Of a DNA stretch of 13,442 nt, positions 7,390 to 13,442 are shown one piece after another (position 1 is the first letter of the stretch; the number at the start of each line of letters is the position of its first letter). Where the stretch lies: NCBI GenBank assembly GCA_023139255.1, contig JAGLNY010000253.1, positions 1-13,442 on the forward strand, written 5' to 3'. The position numbers and the translations under genes were made by a program. The DNA is from Spirochaetales bacterium. GTDB lineage: Bacteria > Spirochaetota > Spirochaetia > JABMQR01. Under the pieces are notes generated by a model. It made no database searches. It saw only the letters and a program-made list of their open reading frames with translations, and had not been told where the DNA came from.

Positions 7390-9201
7390 TTAAATCCGAC
7401 TGGCTGCGTTGGTTTTCCCGGCCCTTAAAAGTCTGTTAACTGTACTTATTAGATCATTTGGGCTGATTGGTTTTGCCAGGTAGGCACCCAACCCCTTTTT
7501 GAGAAGTGCGGAGGAGTACTCCAATTCGGAAAATCCGGAAATTATTATAACTGGTACGTCATTACTGATTTCACGAATTTTATAGAACACTTCTTCACCA
7601 CTCATTATCGGCATAATCATATCCAGGATTATAAGATCATAAGTATCCGGTTCGTTTTTTATGACGTTAAGAACTTCTAAACCGTCAGAACAGGTTGTGA
7701 CGGTATGACCGGCTTTTGATAGGATATTTTTCAAAAGGAACCTGATAACCTGCTCATCGTCACATACAAGTATTTTTTTGTTTGTTGTTGATATGGTATC
7801 TTGTGCAAGGGATATACTCATCTTTTTTACATTGACATGTGGAAGTTTTGAATGAGGATCATGCTCTATATAAGGCAGGTACATAGTGAAAAGAGTCCCT
7901 TTGTGCAATTCAGTGGATATAATAATCGCACCGTTATGCCGTGTTGTTGTCCCAAGCACAGCAGATAAACCCATTCCGGTTCCTGATTCGCTGGGTTTAG
8001 TCGTAAAAAACGGGTCAAAAACCTTTGGCAGGATATGGCGCGGAATTCCTGAACCGGTATCACTTACGGTAATGGTGCAGTATGTTCCGGCTGGAAGAAT
8101 ACCGTTAATCCAGTGAACCTCATTTTTCTCAATTTTCCGGATATCAGCACTGAATATCAGCGTTCCTCCCATCGGCATTGCGTCCCGGGCATTTATACCC
8201 AGATTAAGAAAGGCATTCTGTAAGAGAGATACATCTCCCAGTGTCGTCACCGGGCGATTGGGAAATGACTTTTTAAGTATGATTTTCCGGTCTATTGAAC
8301 GGGAAAGCAGCGCAACAACATAATCAATCTCTTTGCATACATCCACAAAGGATTCACGAAAGGTTCCCTTTCTGGAGAATGCAAGAAGTTGTTTTGTCAA
8401 TTCCTGAGAGCTTTCAGCAGCACGTTTGATATGCATTACATATTCGCGTTCCTCATCTTTCAGATTGTCAGAAAGCAGATTGGCATATCCCTGTATTGCC
8501 ATGAGCTGATTATTAAAGTCATGAGCAATACCGCCGGCTAACTGTCCGATCGCCTGCATTTTTTCAACCTGACGAAGTTTATCCTCTGTTTCTTTCTGAT
8601 AAGAAAGGTCCATTACTCTGATCAGCAGTGCCATACTACCATGCCACTCAATACGTGAAAGAGATATTTCCAGCCATGCAGAAAAATCATCTTTCCTGCT
8701 GTACTCTTTTATTGGTACAATATAAGGAACTCCAGTGTCACGGACTGATTTTGCTGCCCGGACAAATTCCCTGAAGTTGTTTTCTTCTGTTTTAGGCAGG
8801 AGAGTGAATATATTTGTTTCGTGCTCCAAACTGTTTTTCGGAGTGAGGAGGCGCATAAACGGTTCGTTAATAATAAGGATTTTACCATTAAAGTTGGTAA
8901 TGCAGATTGCAATCCTGATGGAATCAAGCAGTTGAGAAACAGTTGTTTTGGTTTGATTGTATTTTTCACGATTAAGGCTCAATTTCTTTAAGGTAATTAT
9001 CAGTAGAAACAGGATGATAAAGAGCGTCAGCAGGGAAAAAGCCAGTGAGGAAATCCACCACTCAAGTCTTTGCTCAATCAAACTGTTAGTATTTGAAGAG
9101 AAGACGGTCGATGCTTCAATAGGTGTAAACACGCATAAAAGCAGAAAAAGAATTGTGAACATAGTAATTGCACTGATTTGTTTCGGCAGCCGGTTAAACA
9201 T
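7390..9201 (-). CDS. Hybrid sensor histidine kinase (2 TM, PAS, HisKA, HATPase, receiver)
   Basis: Membrane hybrid kinase, 603 aa from the ATG at 9201. Domains in order: TM1 near 9-26; a periplasmic loop of only about 24 residues; TM2 near 50-72; a PAS-like domain near 88-200; HisKA with phospho-acceptor His227 in GGIAHDFNNQL; HATPase with N-box Asn337 (LGINARDAM), G1 box SDTGSGIP (Asp381), DPFFTTKP and GTGMGLS; and a C-terminal receiver with CDDE acidic patch, phospho-acceptor Asp527 in LILDMIMP and Lys577 in LAKPI. The layout resembles CckA, which relays phosphate through its own receiver to a phosphotransferase; no such partner or response regulator with an output domain is in the window. 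An in-frame ATG at 9258 is rejected because it lies immediately after an intrinsic terminator without a ribosome-binding site, whereas 9201 has AGGA. The stop is 73 nt before the ABC lipoprotein on the same strand, which suggests but does not prove a functional link. Confidence 0.93.
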   Translation of the reverse strand: MFNRLPKQISAITMFTILFLLLCVFTPIEASTVFSSNTNSLIEQRLEWWISSLAFSLLTLFIILFLLIITLKKLSLNREKYNQTKTTVSQLLDSIRIAICITNFNGKILIINEPFMRLLTPKNSLEHETNIFTLLPKTEENNFREFVRAAKSVRDTGVPYIVPIKEYSRKDDFSAWLEISLSRIEWHGSMALLIRVMDLSYQKETEDKLRQVEKMQAIGQLAGGIAHDFNNQLMAIQGYANLLSDNLKDEEREYVMHIKRAAESSQELTKQLLAFSRKGTFRESFVDVCKEIDYVVALLSRSIDRKIILKKSFPNRPVTTLGDVSLLQNAFLNLGINARDAMPMGGTLIFSADIRKIEKNEVHWINGILPAGTYCTITVSDTGSGIPRHILPKVFDPFFTTKPSESGTGMGLSAVLGTTTRHNGAIIISTELHKGTLFTMYLPYIEHDPHSKLPHVNVKKMSISLAQDTISTTNKKILVCDDEQVIRFLLKNILSKAGHTVTTCSDGLEVLNVIKNEPDTYDLIILDMIMPIMSGEEVFYKIREISNDVPVIIISGFSELEYSSALLKKGLGAYLAKPISPNDLISTVNRLLRAGKTNAASRI

Positions 9202-9207
9202 ACTATA

Positions 9208-9211
9208 TCCT
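9208..9211 (-). promoter_or_regulatory. Ribosome-binding site deciding the kinase start
   Basis: AGGA on the minus strand, six bases before the ATG at 9201. The resulting N-terminus (MFNRLPKQ followed by a hydrophobic stretch) makes a normal first membrane segment. The longer start at 9258 has no comparable site. Confidence 0.6.
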
Positions 9212-9263
9212 ATTACAGGAGTTAAATTAGTACAAGAATAAATTTTGATTAATTTCATACACG

Positions 9264-9292
9264 AAAAAAGCTGCCCTTTGCAGGACAGCTTT
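9264..9292 (-). terminator. Rho-independent terminator of the RRM gene
   Basis: Read on the minus strand: 10-bp stem with arms AAAGCTGTCC and GGGCAGCTTT (one G-U pair), a 6-nt loop, then a T-run (about six Ts, shared with the stem base). The arms are 9292-9283 and 9276-9267. The G-U pair would be a C-A mismatch in a plus-strand transcript, and the T-run lies on the minus side, so it is oriented to stop transcription from the RRM gene, whose stop codon is about 30 nt upstream. It isolates the RRM unit from the kinase gene that follows. Confidence 0.88.
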
Positions 9293-9321
9293 CCAGTTCA
9301 GATATTATTGTATAAGATCAA

Positions 9322-9597
9322 TTAATAATTGTATTTATTCTGTCTGGGTTTTCTCTCGAGAGCTTCGTTTACACGAATGTTCCGTCCGCTGTTTTCTTTT
9401 CCGTCAAGTTCGGAAATTGCAGCGTCTGCGGCAGAACCGTCTTCCATTTCAACAAAACCAAAGCCCTTGGACCGGTTTGTGTCACGGTCAACAATAATGT
9501 TAACACTCAGGACAGTTCCGTACTGCTCGAAAAGATTCTGAAGATCATCTTCAGTGGTCGTGTAACTAATGTTACCTACATAGATTTTTTTTGCCAT
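9322..9597 (-). CDS. Small RNA-binding protein with a single RRM domain
   Basis: A 91-residue protein that is essentially one RNA recognition motif. RNP2 is IYVGNI (residues 5-10) and RNP1 is KGFGFVEM near 44-51, with the aromatic residues that stack on RNA bases. The tail is short and basic (ERKPRQNKYNY) rather than glycine-rich. Stand-alone RRM proteins of this type occur in spirochaetes, cyanobacteria and some other bacteria, where they are cytoplasmic single-stranded RNA binders, often linked to cold response. The start at 9597 (MAKKIYVGN) is preferred over an upstream ATG at 9624 because AAGGAA lies 9 nt upstream of it and family members begin M-x-K-I-Y-V-G-N. It is transcribed alone: its own leader upstream and a strong terminator downstream. 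The leader contains a hairpin next to the ribosome-binding site. Confidence 0.93.
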   Translation of the reverse strand: MAKKIYVGNISYTTTEDDLQNLFEQYGTVLSVNIIVDRDTNRSKGFGFVEMEDGSAADAAISELDGKENSGRNIRVNEALERKPRQNKYNY

Positions 9598-9616
9598 AAT
9601 ACAGCATTCCTTTTCC

Positions 9617-9635
9617 GGAAACAAAATATGTTTCC
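9617..9635 (-). promoter_or_regulatory. Leader hairpin next to the RRM gene ribosome-binding site
   Basis: Perfect 7-bp inverted repeat GGAAACA / TGTTTCC around a 5-nt loop, ending about 20 nt before the RRM start codon. In the transcript the 3' arm GUUUCC is directly followed by GGAAAAGGAA, which contains the Shine-Dalgarno. The arm could therefore pair either with its hairpin partner or with the following GGAAA, giving two exclusive folds. This could be an autoregulatory or temperature-dependent leader; that role is inference. Confidence 0.4.
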
Positions 9636-9650
9636 TTTAATTTAAGATTT

Positions 9651-9679
9651 ACTTTATCAGGATGGCAAGCTTGATTCAA
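9651..9679 (-). promoter_or_regulatory. Weak promoter candidate for the RRM gene
   Basis: On the minus strand TTGAAT (9679-9674) and TAAAGT (9656-9651) are separated by 17 nt. Each matches the sigma-70 consensus at 4 of 6 positions. It would give a leader of about 45-50 nt that includes the GGAAACA hairpin. By-eye match only. Confidence 0.25.
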
Positions 9680-9829
9680 TTTAATCGATCTGATGGGAAA
9701 TTCTAAACATAAAGAAGAAACCGCGAACCAGAAAATAAAATTAAAAAATATCAGCTGCAGCCTTAGCTAAAGCAAACTGATGGTATCATGTAAGTATTTA
9801 TTAGTCAATAAAACAATATACAAATTCGT

Positions 9830-9869
9830 CAATTAAGGGGAAAGTACAATTATTTCACAATAAAGGGGA
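9830..9869 (+). repeat. Two 12-bp direct repeats CAAT(T/A)AAGGGGA, 28-bp period
   Basis: Copies at 9830-9841 and 9858-9869 are identical at 11 of 12 positions. The 28-bp start-to-start distance is between two and three helical turns. They may be binding sites for an activator of the lactonase gene, or chance in AT-rich DNA. Confidence 0.4.
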
Positions 9870-9989
9870 TAAATTATGGCATGCACGTGATTTTAACCAA
9901 AGATATAATCAGCTATTGCAATATGGCTGCAACTGTGGGAATATGAATTGTTGGCTTTTTACAAGTGTCCCAGGATCAGGATATATTAA

Positions 9990-11099
9990 ATGAGTGAAAG
10001 ACAGTTGTTTGCAATTGGAACCTATGGATCGGAGCAGTCCCATAATCTGCGGTTGATAGAAATCAAGGGACATGGGGCAGGTATCAGGCAAACAGCTGCA
10101 ATATCCGCAGGAATAAACCCATCTTATGTCTGTCCATCAAACGATGGAAAATGGCTGTATGTAATCAATGAGAAAAACAGGAAAATACACGGTTGTTTCG
10201 GGACAATAAGAACATATTCTCTGGATGATACAGCATACAGCTTGTCTTTTGTTTCTGAGATCGGGACACGGGGAGATGATCCTTGTTGTATGGCTGAATC
10301 TCCCGGGGGAAAGTTTCTGATTGCAGTAAATTACGGCAGCGGATCTGTAGTCGTTATCGCAAAAGATGATGATGGAGTACTCAAAGACATAGTTCACAAA
10401 TCTCTATTAATGGGATTTGGACCTAACCGGAAGCGGCAGCAAAGTGCTCATCCTCACTGGGTTACTTTTTCTCCCGATGGGAAGTATGTGTATATTTCTG
10501 ATCTTGGTTCAGATAGAATTTGGATTTTCACCCTCTCGGATATTGGGAAATTAAGAGCGGCAGACAACCCGGCTGTGCTGGCGGCTCCCGGTTCCGGTCC
10601 AAGAGTTCTGGAATTTGATTCAGCAAAGAGCATAGCTTTCGGTTTGAATGAACTATCATCGACAATAACCCAGTTCCGGTATGAAAAAGAGACAGGTATG
10701 CTTCACAGACATAAGGAGATCTCAACTCTGCCGGAAGGATTCAGGGGGCATAGCACTGCTTCTGAAATTCATCTTTACGACCACAGACTTATTGTATCTA
10801 ACAGGGGACATAATTCACTTGTTCTTATTCAGTATGAGGATACAGGATTCATGGATGATCCTGTTTGGATTGAGTCCGGTGGTAAAACACCGAGAAGTTT
10901 TGCTGTATGCAGAGATTCAGACGGGAACGGCTCATATATTGTTGCTGCTAACAGGGATTCCGATTCTGTAGTTGTATTTGACATGGTTCCAATGGGAACC
11001 TGGCCGGTAAGAGAACTGAAAATAACTGCCCCGTCATGTGTGAGGATTATCAGGACTATCCCGGAAGCTGAAGAAACATCGAAGAATGGAATTGGATAA
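9990..11099 (+). CDS. 6-phosphogluconolactonase-like lactonase, seven-bladed beta-propeller (PF10282 type)
   Basis: Cytoplasmic beta-propeller lactonase; characterised relatives hydrolyse 6-phosphogluconolactone in the oxidative pentose phosphate pathway, but the family also includes carboxymuconate-cyclase-like and uncharacterised members. Length is 369 aa with no signal peptide. Family stretches appear blade by blade: FAIGTYG at the N-terminus, NPSYVCPSNDGKWLYVINE, DPCCMAESPGGKFLIAVNYG, HPHWVTFSPDGKYVYISDLG, GPRVLEF followed by NELSSTI, TASEIHLYDHRLIVSNRGHN, and GKTPRSFAVC followed by VAANRDSDSVVVF. The start is supported by AGGA (9978-9981) 8 nt upstream. It stands alone; both neighbours are on the opposite strand. 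No glucose-6-phosphate dehydrogenase gene is adjacent, so the pathway assignment is by family only. Its last codons and stop lie inside the left arm of a 61-nt inverted repeat. Confidence 0.87.
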   Translation: MSERQLFAIGTYGSEQSHNLRLIEIKGHGAGIRQTAAISAGINPSYVCPSNDGKWLYVINEKNRKIHGCFGTIRTYSLDDTAYSLSFVSEIGTRGDDPCCMAESPGGKFLIAVNYGSGSVVVIAKDDDGVLKDIVHKSLLMGFGPNRKRQQSAHPHWVTFSPDGKYVYISDLGSDRIWIFTLSDIGKLRAADNPAVLAAPGSGPRVLEFDSAKSIAFGLNELSSTITQFRYEKETGMLHRHKEISTLPEGFRGHSTASEIHLYDHRLIVSNRGHNSLVLIQYEDTGFMDDPVWIESGGKTPRSFAVCRDSDGNGSYIVAANRDSDSVVVFDMVPMGTWPVRELKITAPSCVRIIRTIPEAEETSKNGIG

Positions 11100-11136
11100 A
11101 TAGAATAAATATTTATCCAATCCTACTCTTCGATGT
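11076..11136 (+). terminator. Long inverted repeat across the lactonase stop, probable 3'-end hairpin
   Basis: Arms 11076-11102 and 11110-11136 (27 nt each) with a 7-nt loop. Pairing: outer 10 bp perfect (ACATCGAAGA / TCTTCGATGT), inner 12 bp perfect (ATTGGATAAATA / TATTTATCCAAT), and a 5-nt middle block with two Watson-Crick pairs, one G-T and two mismatches. The G-T pair favours folding of the plus-strand (lactonase) transcript. No T-run follows on the plus strand, so it is not a textbook intrinsic terminator; on the minus strand a TTTCTTC stretch follows, so it may act in both directions between the convergent genes. Confidence 0.6.
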
Positions 11137-11215
11137 GTAAAGTATGTTGTCAGGCAGCCTGAATTGGCCAAATAATTTCAAAAACAGGACAATATTGATT
11201 AAGTCCGACAGGCTC

Positions 11216-13228
11216 CTAACGTTCTTCCCTTATCATGGATTTAAAATCAAGATATAACTCTTCACCGTTATGAGTAATAGTAATAGATACCGGTTTTCTG
11301 GCAGTATTGGAAAATGGAGATTCGTAACGTTGATAATCTGTATGTATAGGGACTCCGTTCAACCTGAATTCTTTTCCGTACTCCAGCTCAAAATTATTTC
11401 CATTGGAAGAGTATGAGAGTATTGTGCCCTTGAAAGAAATTGAGTTGGATTGTAATCGTTTGATAAATTCAGGGAATGAGTGATCAGTGTCAGATGTACC
11501 TATTTCTGTTATCCAATAGGTATCTTTTCCGAACTGAACTAAATCATACCGTGATCCTGTATCATTGGCAAAATAGGTCAGAGGACTATTCCCGATCATA
11601 GCGATGTAAACAGATCCCTTTTTGGCAAATAGTGTGTTTGCATCCAGAATGATCTCGTCAAATTCATTTTCCGGGAAATAAGCATGAGTTCTATATAGTA
11701 ATTCCTCTTCCATGAAACCTTTTCTTTCAGGCAGTATATATAATGTCATGTTGATGTTTCGTTCCTGTGCTGAATGCGGCAATCTGCCTGAACCTGTCCA
11801 GTACCCCGGGGAATCGCCGTGTGGGGGAGTACTGTTTGTAGAAACAGCAGGGTGTGTAGTAAAAATCCGGGTGTCGGTGCCAATATCAGCCTGCCAGATA
11901 AGCTGTCTGTCCCCATAAGTGCCAGGGTGATAGTTCTGTACTGTTGCCATGCCGTAACTTCCGGTTCTGTATGTATAGATATTGGCACGCTGCATGGCAA
12001 TCCCGTTTGTCTGTGGTTTTCCCAGCCTGCTGAGGAGGTTGAACAGTCCGGGTATTTTCAGAAGAGTGTAATTAACGCTTTTTAAACCGGCAAAAATTTC
12101 GTTGCTGAAGAGTTTCTGCTTGTCTATATATTTAATCGAATTAGCCAATACGTCCGGGTTAGTATAAGCCTGCATTCCCCACTGCATCATAATCTGATCA
12201 ATGTTCTGGCCAATAAGATTTTCCTTTTTCAGTTCCTGCACATCAAGCCCCTGAGAGGTTTTAATGATTGTTTCACTGGTATTTCCCGCAATAGATCTTA
12301 ACAACTGGGGAATTGAATACGAATTACTGTAAATCAAGTTGAGCAGCATTCCCGGGAAATCTTCCTTGTTGTTTTGCACTTCCCGGTCATTTCCAGAAAA
12401 AATATCCAAAATCGATTGTATGGGAGAAGGAGACGGTTTTATGGGATCATCGGTTACGCTGCCGACAGGTGCTGAGAATGCACCATTAATGGTATTCGTA
12501 GAAATATCAAAAAGGATCAAGTCCATTATCATAGTACTTTTTATAACGATTTCCTCATCCTGTGCAAAATCTGAAAGGTTACTCAGGGCTGCCAGGCTTT
12601 CTGAAAACATTGAAGGTGACAACCATTCGGAAAAACCATAGTACCATCGCTGCTGCAGCCATGAAAGAATTCTGCTGCGGGCTCTATTCATATGTTCCTT
12701 GCCGGTTAGTTGGGCATTTGTGAAAATAGAATCAGGGAACAGCAGGCCGGCAAGATACTCAGCTGACGAGAATAGTATTTGGTGACTTTCGCTCCAGAAG
12801 CACATACTGTCTAAACCCGCGTCATCCATCCAATACTTAAATCCCAAAAGTGTTTTTTTAATGAGTTCGTAATCTTCTTCGTGTAATGAATCTGAATGGT
12901 CATACATTATTCTGAGCAGTGATGGAAGCCGAAAATCAGAGCCATCATACCGGTTATCAAGATATGAGCAGATTTGTGCGACAGTCTCTGAAGAGTAATC
13001 CAGATTATTTTCTATCTGATACAGTAATAAATTCTCATCAAGATGAATAGTAGTTACTGGTTGGGATGGTACTGCAGAATAAGATCTGTTTTTAATGACA
13101 TCCATAACTAGAGACGTAATCAAACCGAGTACCAGTAGAAAGACAATGAAAAAAAATATTCTTCGTATACCCAGTCTTGTTCTCTCTTTTTTGGTTGTTC
13201 TTTGCTGTTTCTTAGCGAGACGCATCAT
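11216..13228 (-). CDS. Membrane-anchored protein resembling toroid/beta-sandwich polysaccharide lyases; function unknown
   Basis: I do not recognise this gene by name. The 670-aa product has a very basic N-terminus (residues 1-23), one membrane segment near 24-43, and a long part that should face outwards. Residues about 65-400 look alpha-helical, with a dense aromatic block near 143-205 (MCFWSESHQILFSSAEYLAG, then TGKEHM and YGFSEWLSPSMF). After about 415 the sequence turns strand-rich: TYRTGSYGMATVQNYHPGTY near 419-438, IFTTHPA near 455-461, SPGYWTGSGRLPHSAQERNI near 473-492, then alternating beta-type segments. A helical toroid followed by a beta-sandwich, with conserved-looking His, Tyr, Trp and Glu in blocks, is the plan of polysaccharide lyases such as heparinase II or PL8 enzymes; this is inference from composition. 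A low-complexity break (DDPIKPSPSPI) lies near 260-270. Start: AAAGGAG 7 nt upstream of the first of two tandem ATGs. Transcribed alone. Confidence 0.8.
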   Translation of the reverse strand: MMRLAKKQQRTTKKERTRLGIRRIFFFIVFLLVLGLITSLVMDVIKNRSYSAVPSQPVTTIHLDENLLLYQIENNLDYSSETVAQICSYLDNRYDGSDFRLPSLLRIMYDHSDSLHEEDYELIKKTLLGFKYWMDDAGLDSMCFWSESHQILFSSAEYLAGLLFPDSIFTNAQLTGKEHMNRARSRILSWLQQRWYYGFSEWLSPSMFSESLAALSNLSDFAQDEEIVIKSTMIMDLILFDISTNTINGAFSAPVGSVTDDPIKPSPSPIQSILDIFSGNDREVQNNKEDFPGMLLNLIYSNSYSIPQLLRSIAGNTSETIIKTSQGLDVQELKKENLIGQNIDQIMMQWGMQAYTNPDVLANSIKYIDKQKLFSNEIFAGLKSVNYTLLKIPGLFNLLSRLGKPQTNGIAMQRANIYTYRTGSYGMATVQNYHPGTYGDRQLIWQADIGTDTRIFTTHPAVSTNSTPPHGDSPGYWTGSGRLPHSAQERNINMTLYILPERKGFMEEELLYRTHAYFPENEFDEIILDANTLFAKKGSVYIAMIGNSPLTYFANDTGSRYDLVQFGKDTYWITEIGTSDTDHSFPEFIKRLQSNSISFKGTILSYSSNGNNFELEYGKEFRLNGVPIHTDYQRYESPFSNTARKPVSITITHNGEELYLDFKSMIREER

Positions 13229-13235
13229 CCAGAGA

Positions 13236-13242
13236 CTCCTTT
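13236..13242 (-). promoter_or_regulatory. Ribosome-binding site of the 670-residue gene
   Basis: AAAGGAG on the minus strand, 7 nt before the first of two consecutive ATG codons (13228 and 13225). Spacing favours the first ATG. Confidence 0.7.
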
Positions 13243-13270
13243 CCTGCTTCGAAAGTGTATAATAAGAGAG

Positions 13271-13319
13271 GACCTTTCAAAACTAAGAAACAAATATTTT
13301 TTCAATTTTTTGAAAGATC
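13271..13319. promoter_or_regulatory. Inverted repeat GA(C/T)CTTTCAAAA upstream of the 670-residue gene
   Basis: GACCTTTCAAAA at 13271-13282 on the plus strand and GATCTTTCAAAA on the minus strand at 13319-13308 match at 11 of 12 positions, with a 25-bp spacer. A third TTTCAA lies inside (13300-13305), forming with the right copy a 16-bp palindrome TTTCAA-TTTT-TTGAAA (13300-13315). This sits 43-91 bp upstream of the start codon. A -10-like TATTAT lies between it and the gene (about 13256-13261 region) but no good -35 is seen. Confidence 0.35.
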
Positions 13320-13333
13320 TATTTTGGAATAAG

Positions 13334-13345
13334 ATTTGTACAAAT
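13334..13345. promoter_or_regulatory. Perfect 12-bp palindrome ATTTGTACAAAT
   Basis: A perfect dyad about 106 bp upstream of the 670-residue gene start. Size and symmetry fit a dimeric repressor or activator site, but no family is recognised and no regulator gene is adjacent in the window. Confidence 0.3.
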
Positions 13346-13413
13346 TTCATTCCCTGCATACAAGTTTGACAGACTCCTGGCAATTGTAGATGTTCTACCC
13401 ACTCAAGTCAATT

Positions 13414-13438
13414 GACAAAACTGCTGTGCAGTTTTGTC
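13414..13438. terminator. Perfect 11-bp hairpin at the window's right edge
   Basis: GACAAAACTGC and GCAGTTTTGTC are exact complements around a 3-nt TGT loop. No T-run follows on the minus strand, and on the plus strand the window ends four bases after the stem. It could be the terminator of a gene beyond the right edge or a small palindromic repeat unit. Confidence 0.45.
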
Positions 13439-13442
13439 TTGG

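Larger units (their letters stand above)
9598..9989. other. 392-bp intergenic region between divergent RRM and lactonase genes
   Basis: AT-rich, non-coding as far as I can see. The left end serves the minus-strand RRM gene (hairpin leader, weak promoter). The right end carries the lactonase ribosome-binding site AGGA (9978-9981). Between them lies a 12-bp direct repeat, CAATTAAGGGGA at 9830-9841 and CAATAAAGGGGA at 9858-9869. The second copy is followed 6 nt later by an ATG (9876) opening a four-codon frame, Met-Ala-Cys-Thr-stop. No convincing lactonase promoter, tRNA or larger ORF was found. Confidence 0.5.

Noticed and set aside
9749..9787. Possible small-RNA stem TATCAG...CTGATG
   Set aside because: Six pairs including one G-U around a long loop; no promoter or terminator frames it.
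11187..11206. Minus-strand GGAC...GTCC hairpin followed by TGTTTTTG after the 670-residue gene
   Set aside because: Only 4 bp of stem around a 12-nt loop; too weak to call a terminator, though its position 10-30 nt after the stop is right.
11819..12085. 88-residue plus-strand ORF inside the 670-residue gene
   Set aside because: Opposite-strand shadow; Cys/Val-rich composition typical of antisense frames.
13366..13394. Plus-strand TTGACA with 17-nt spacing to GATGTT
   Set aside because: The -10 matches at only about half its positions, and no plus-strand gene follows within the window.

Overview
The window looks like chromosomal DNA from a bacterium with moderate-to-low GC, most likely a Spirochaetota member. 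This rests on an inference from several hints: a relaxed lipobox (F-I-S-C) on a solute-binding lipoprotein, a MalY/PatB-type aminotransferase whose motifs read very like Treponema cystalysin, a small stand-alone RRM protein, and a CckA-like hybrid kinase. None of these is decisive. I see no phage genes, transposase, CRISPR array, tRNA or rRNA.

Layout, left to right. Positions 2-3358 (+) hold a nearly complete AddA/RecB-type helicase-nuclease whose 5' end lies outside the window. It converges, with only 20 bp between stops, on a minus-strand block that is read right to left: a hybrid sensor kinase (9201-7390), a TrpX-like solute-binding lipoprotein (7316-6306), an ABC permease (6283-5387), an ABC ATPase (5390-4596) and a MalY/PatB/cystalysin-like PLP enzyme (4593-3379). 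The last four are spaced as one operon: a 22-nt gap, a 4-nt ATGA overlap, then a 2-nt gap. The kinase ends 73 nt before the lipoprotein start and may be co-transcribed. Upstream of the kinase is a single-gene RRM protein unit (9597-9322, minus) closed by a clear intrinsic terminator.

A 392-bp gap (9598-9989) separates the RRM gene from a divergent, plus-strand 6-phosphogluconolactonase-like beta-propeller gene (9990-11099). The lactonase stop codon lies inside an unusually long inverted repeat (27-nt arms). Convergent with it is a 670-residue membrane-anchored protein on the minus strand (13228-11216). I do not recognise it by name, but it resembles polysaccharide-lyase-type proteins (alpha-helical toroid followed by beta-sandwich). 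Its 214-bp upstream region is rich in dyad symmetry.

How the genes may work together (inference): the lipoprotein-permease-ATPase set would import a small molecule, probably an amino acid (the family includes tryptophan importers), and the co-translated PLP enzyme would act on the imported amino acid or a sulfur-containing relative. The kinase next to it has almost no periplasmic domain, so it could sense via a partner such as the binding protein. The helicase-nuclease, RRM, lactonase and 670-residue genes look like independent units. Weak promoter guesses and operator-like palindromes are marked with low confidence.
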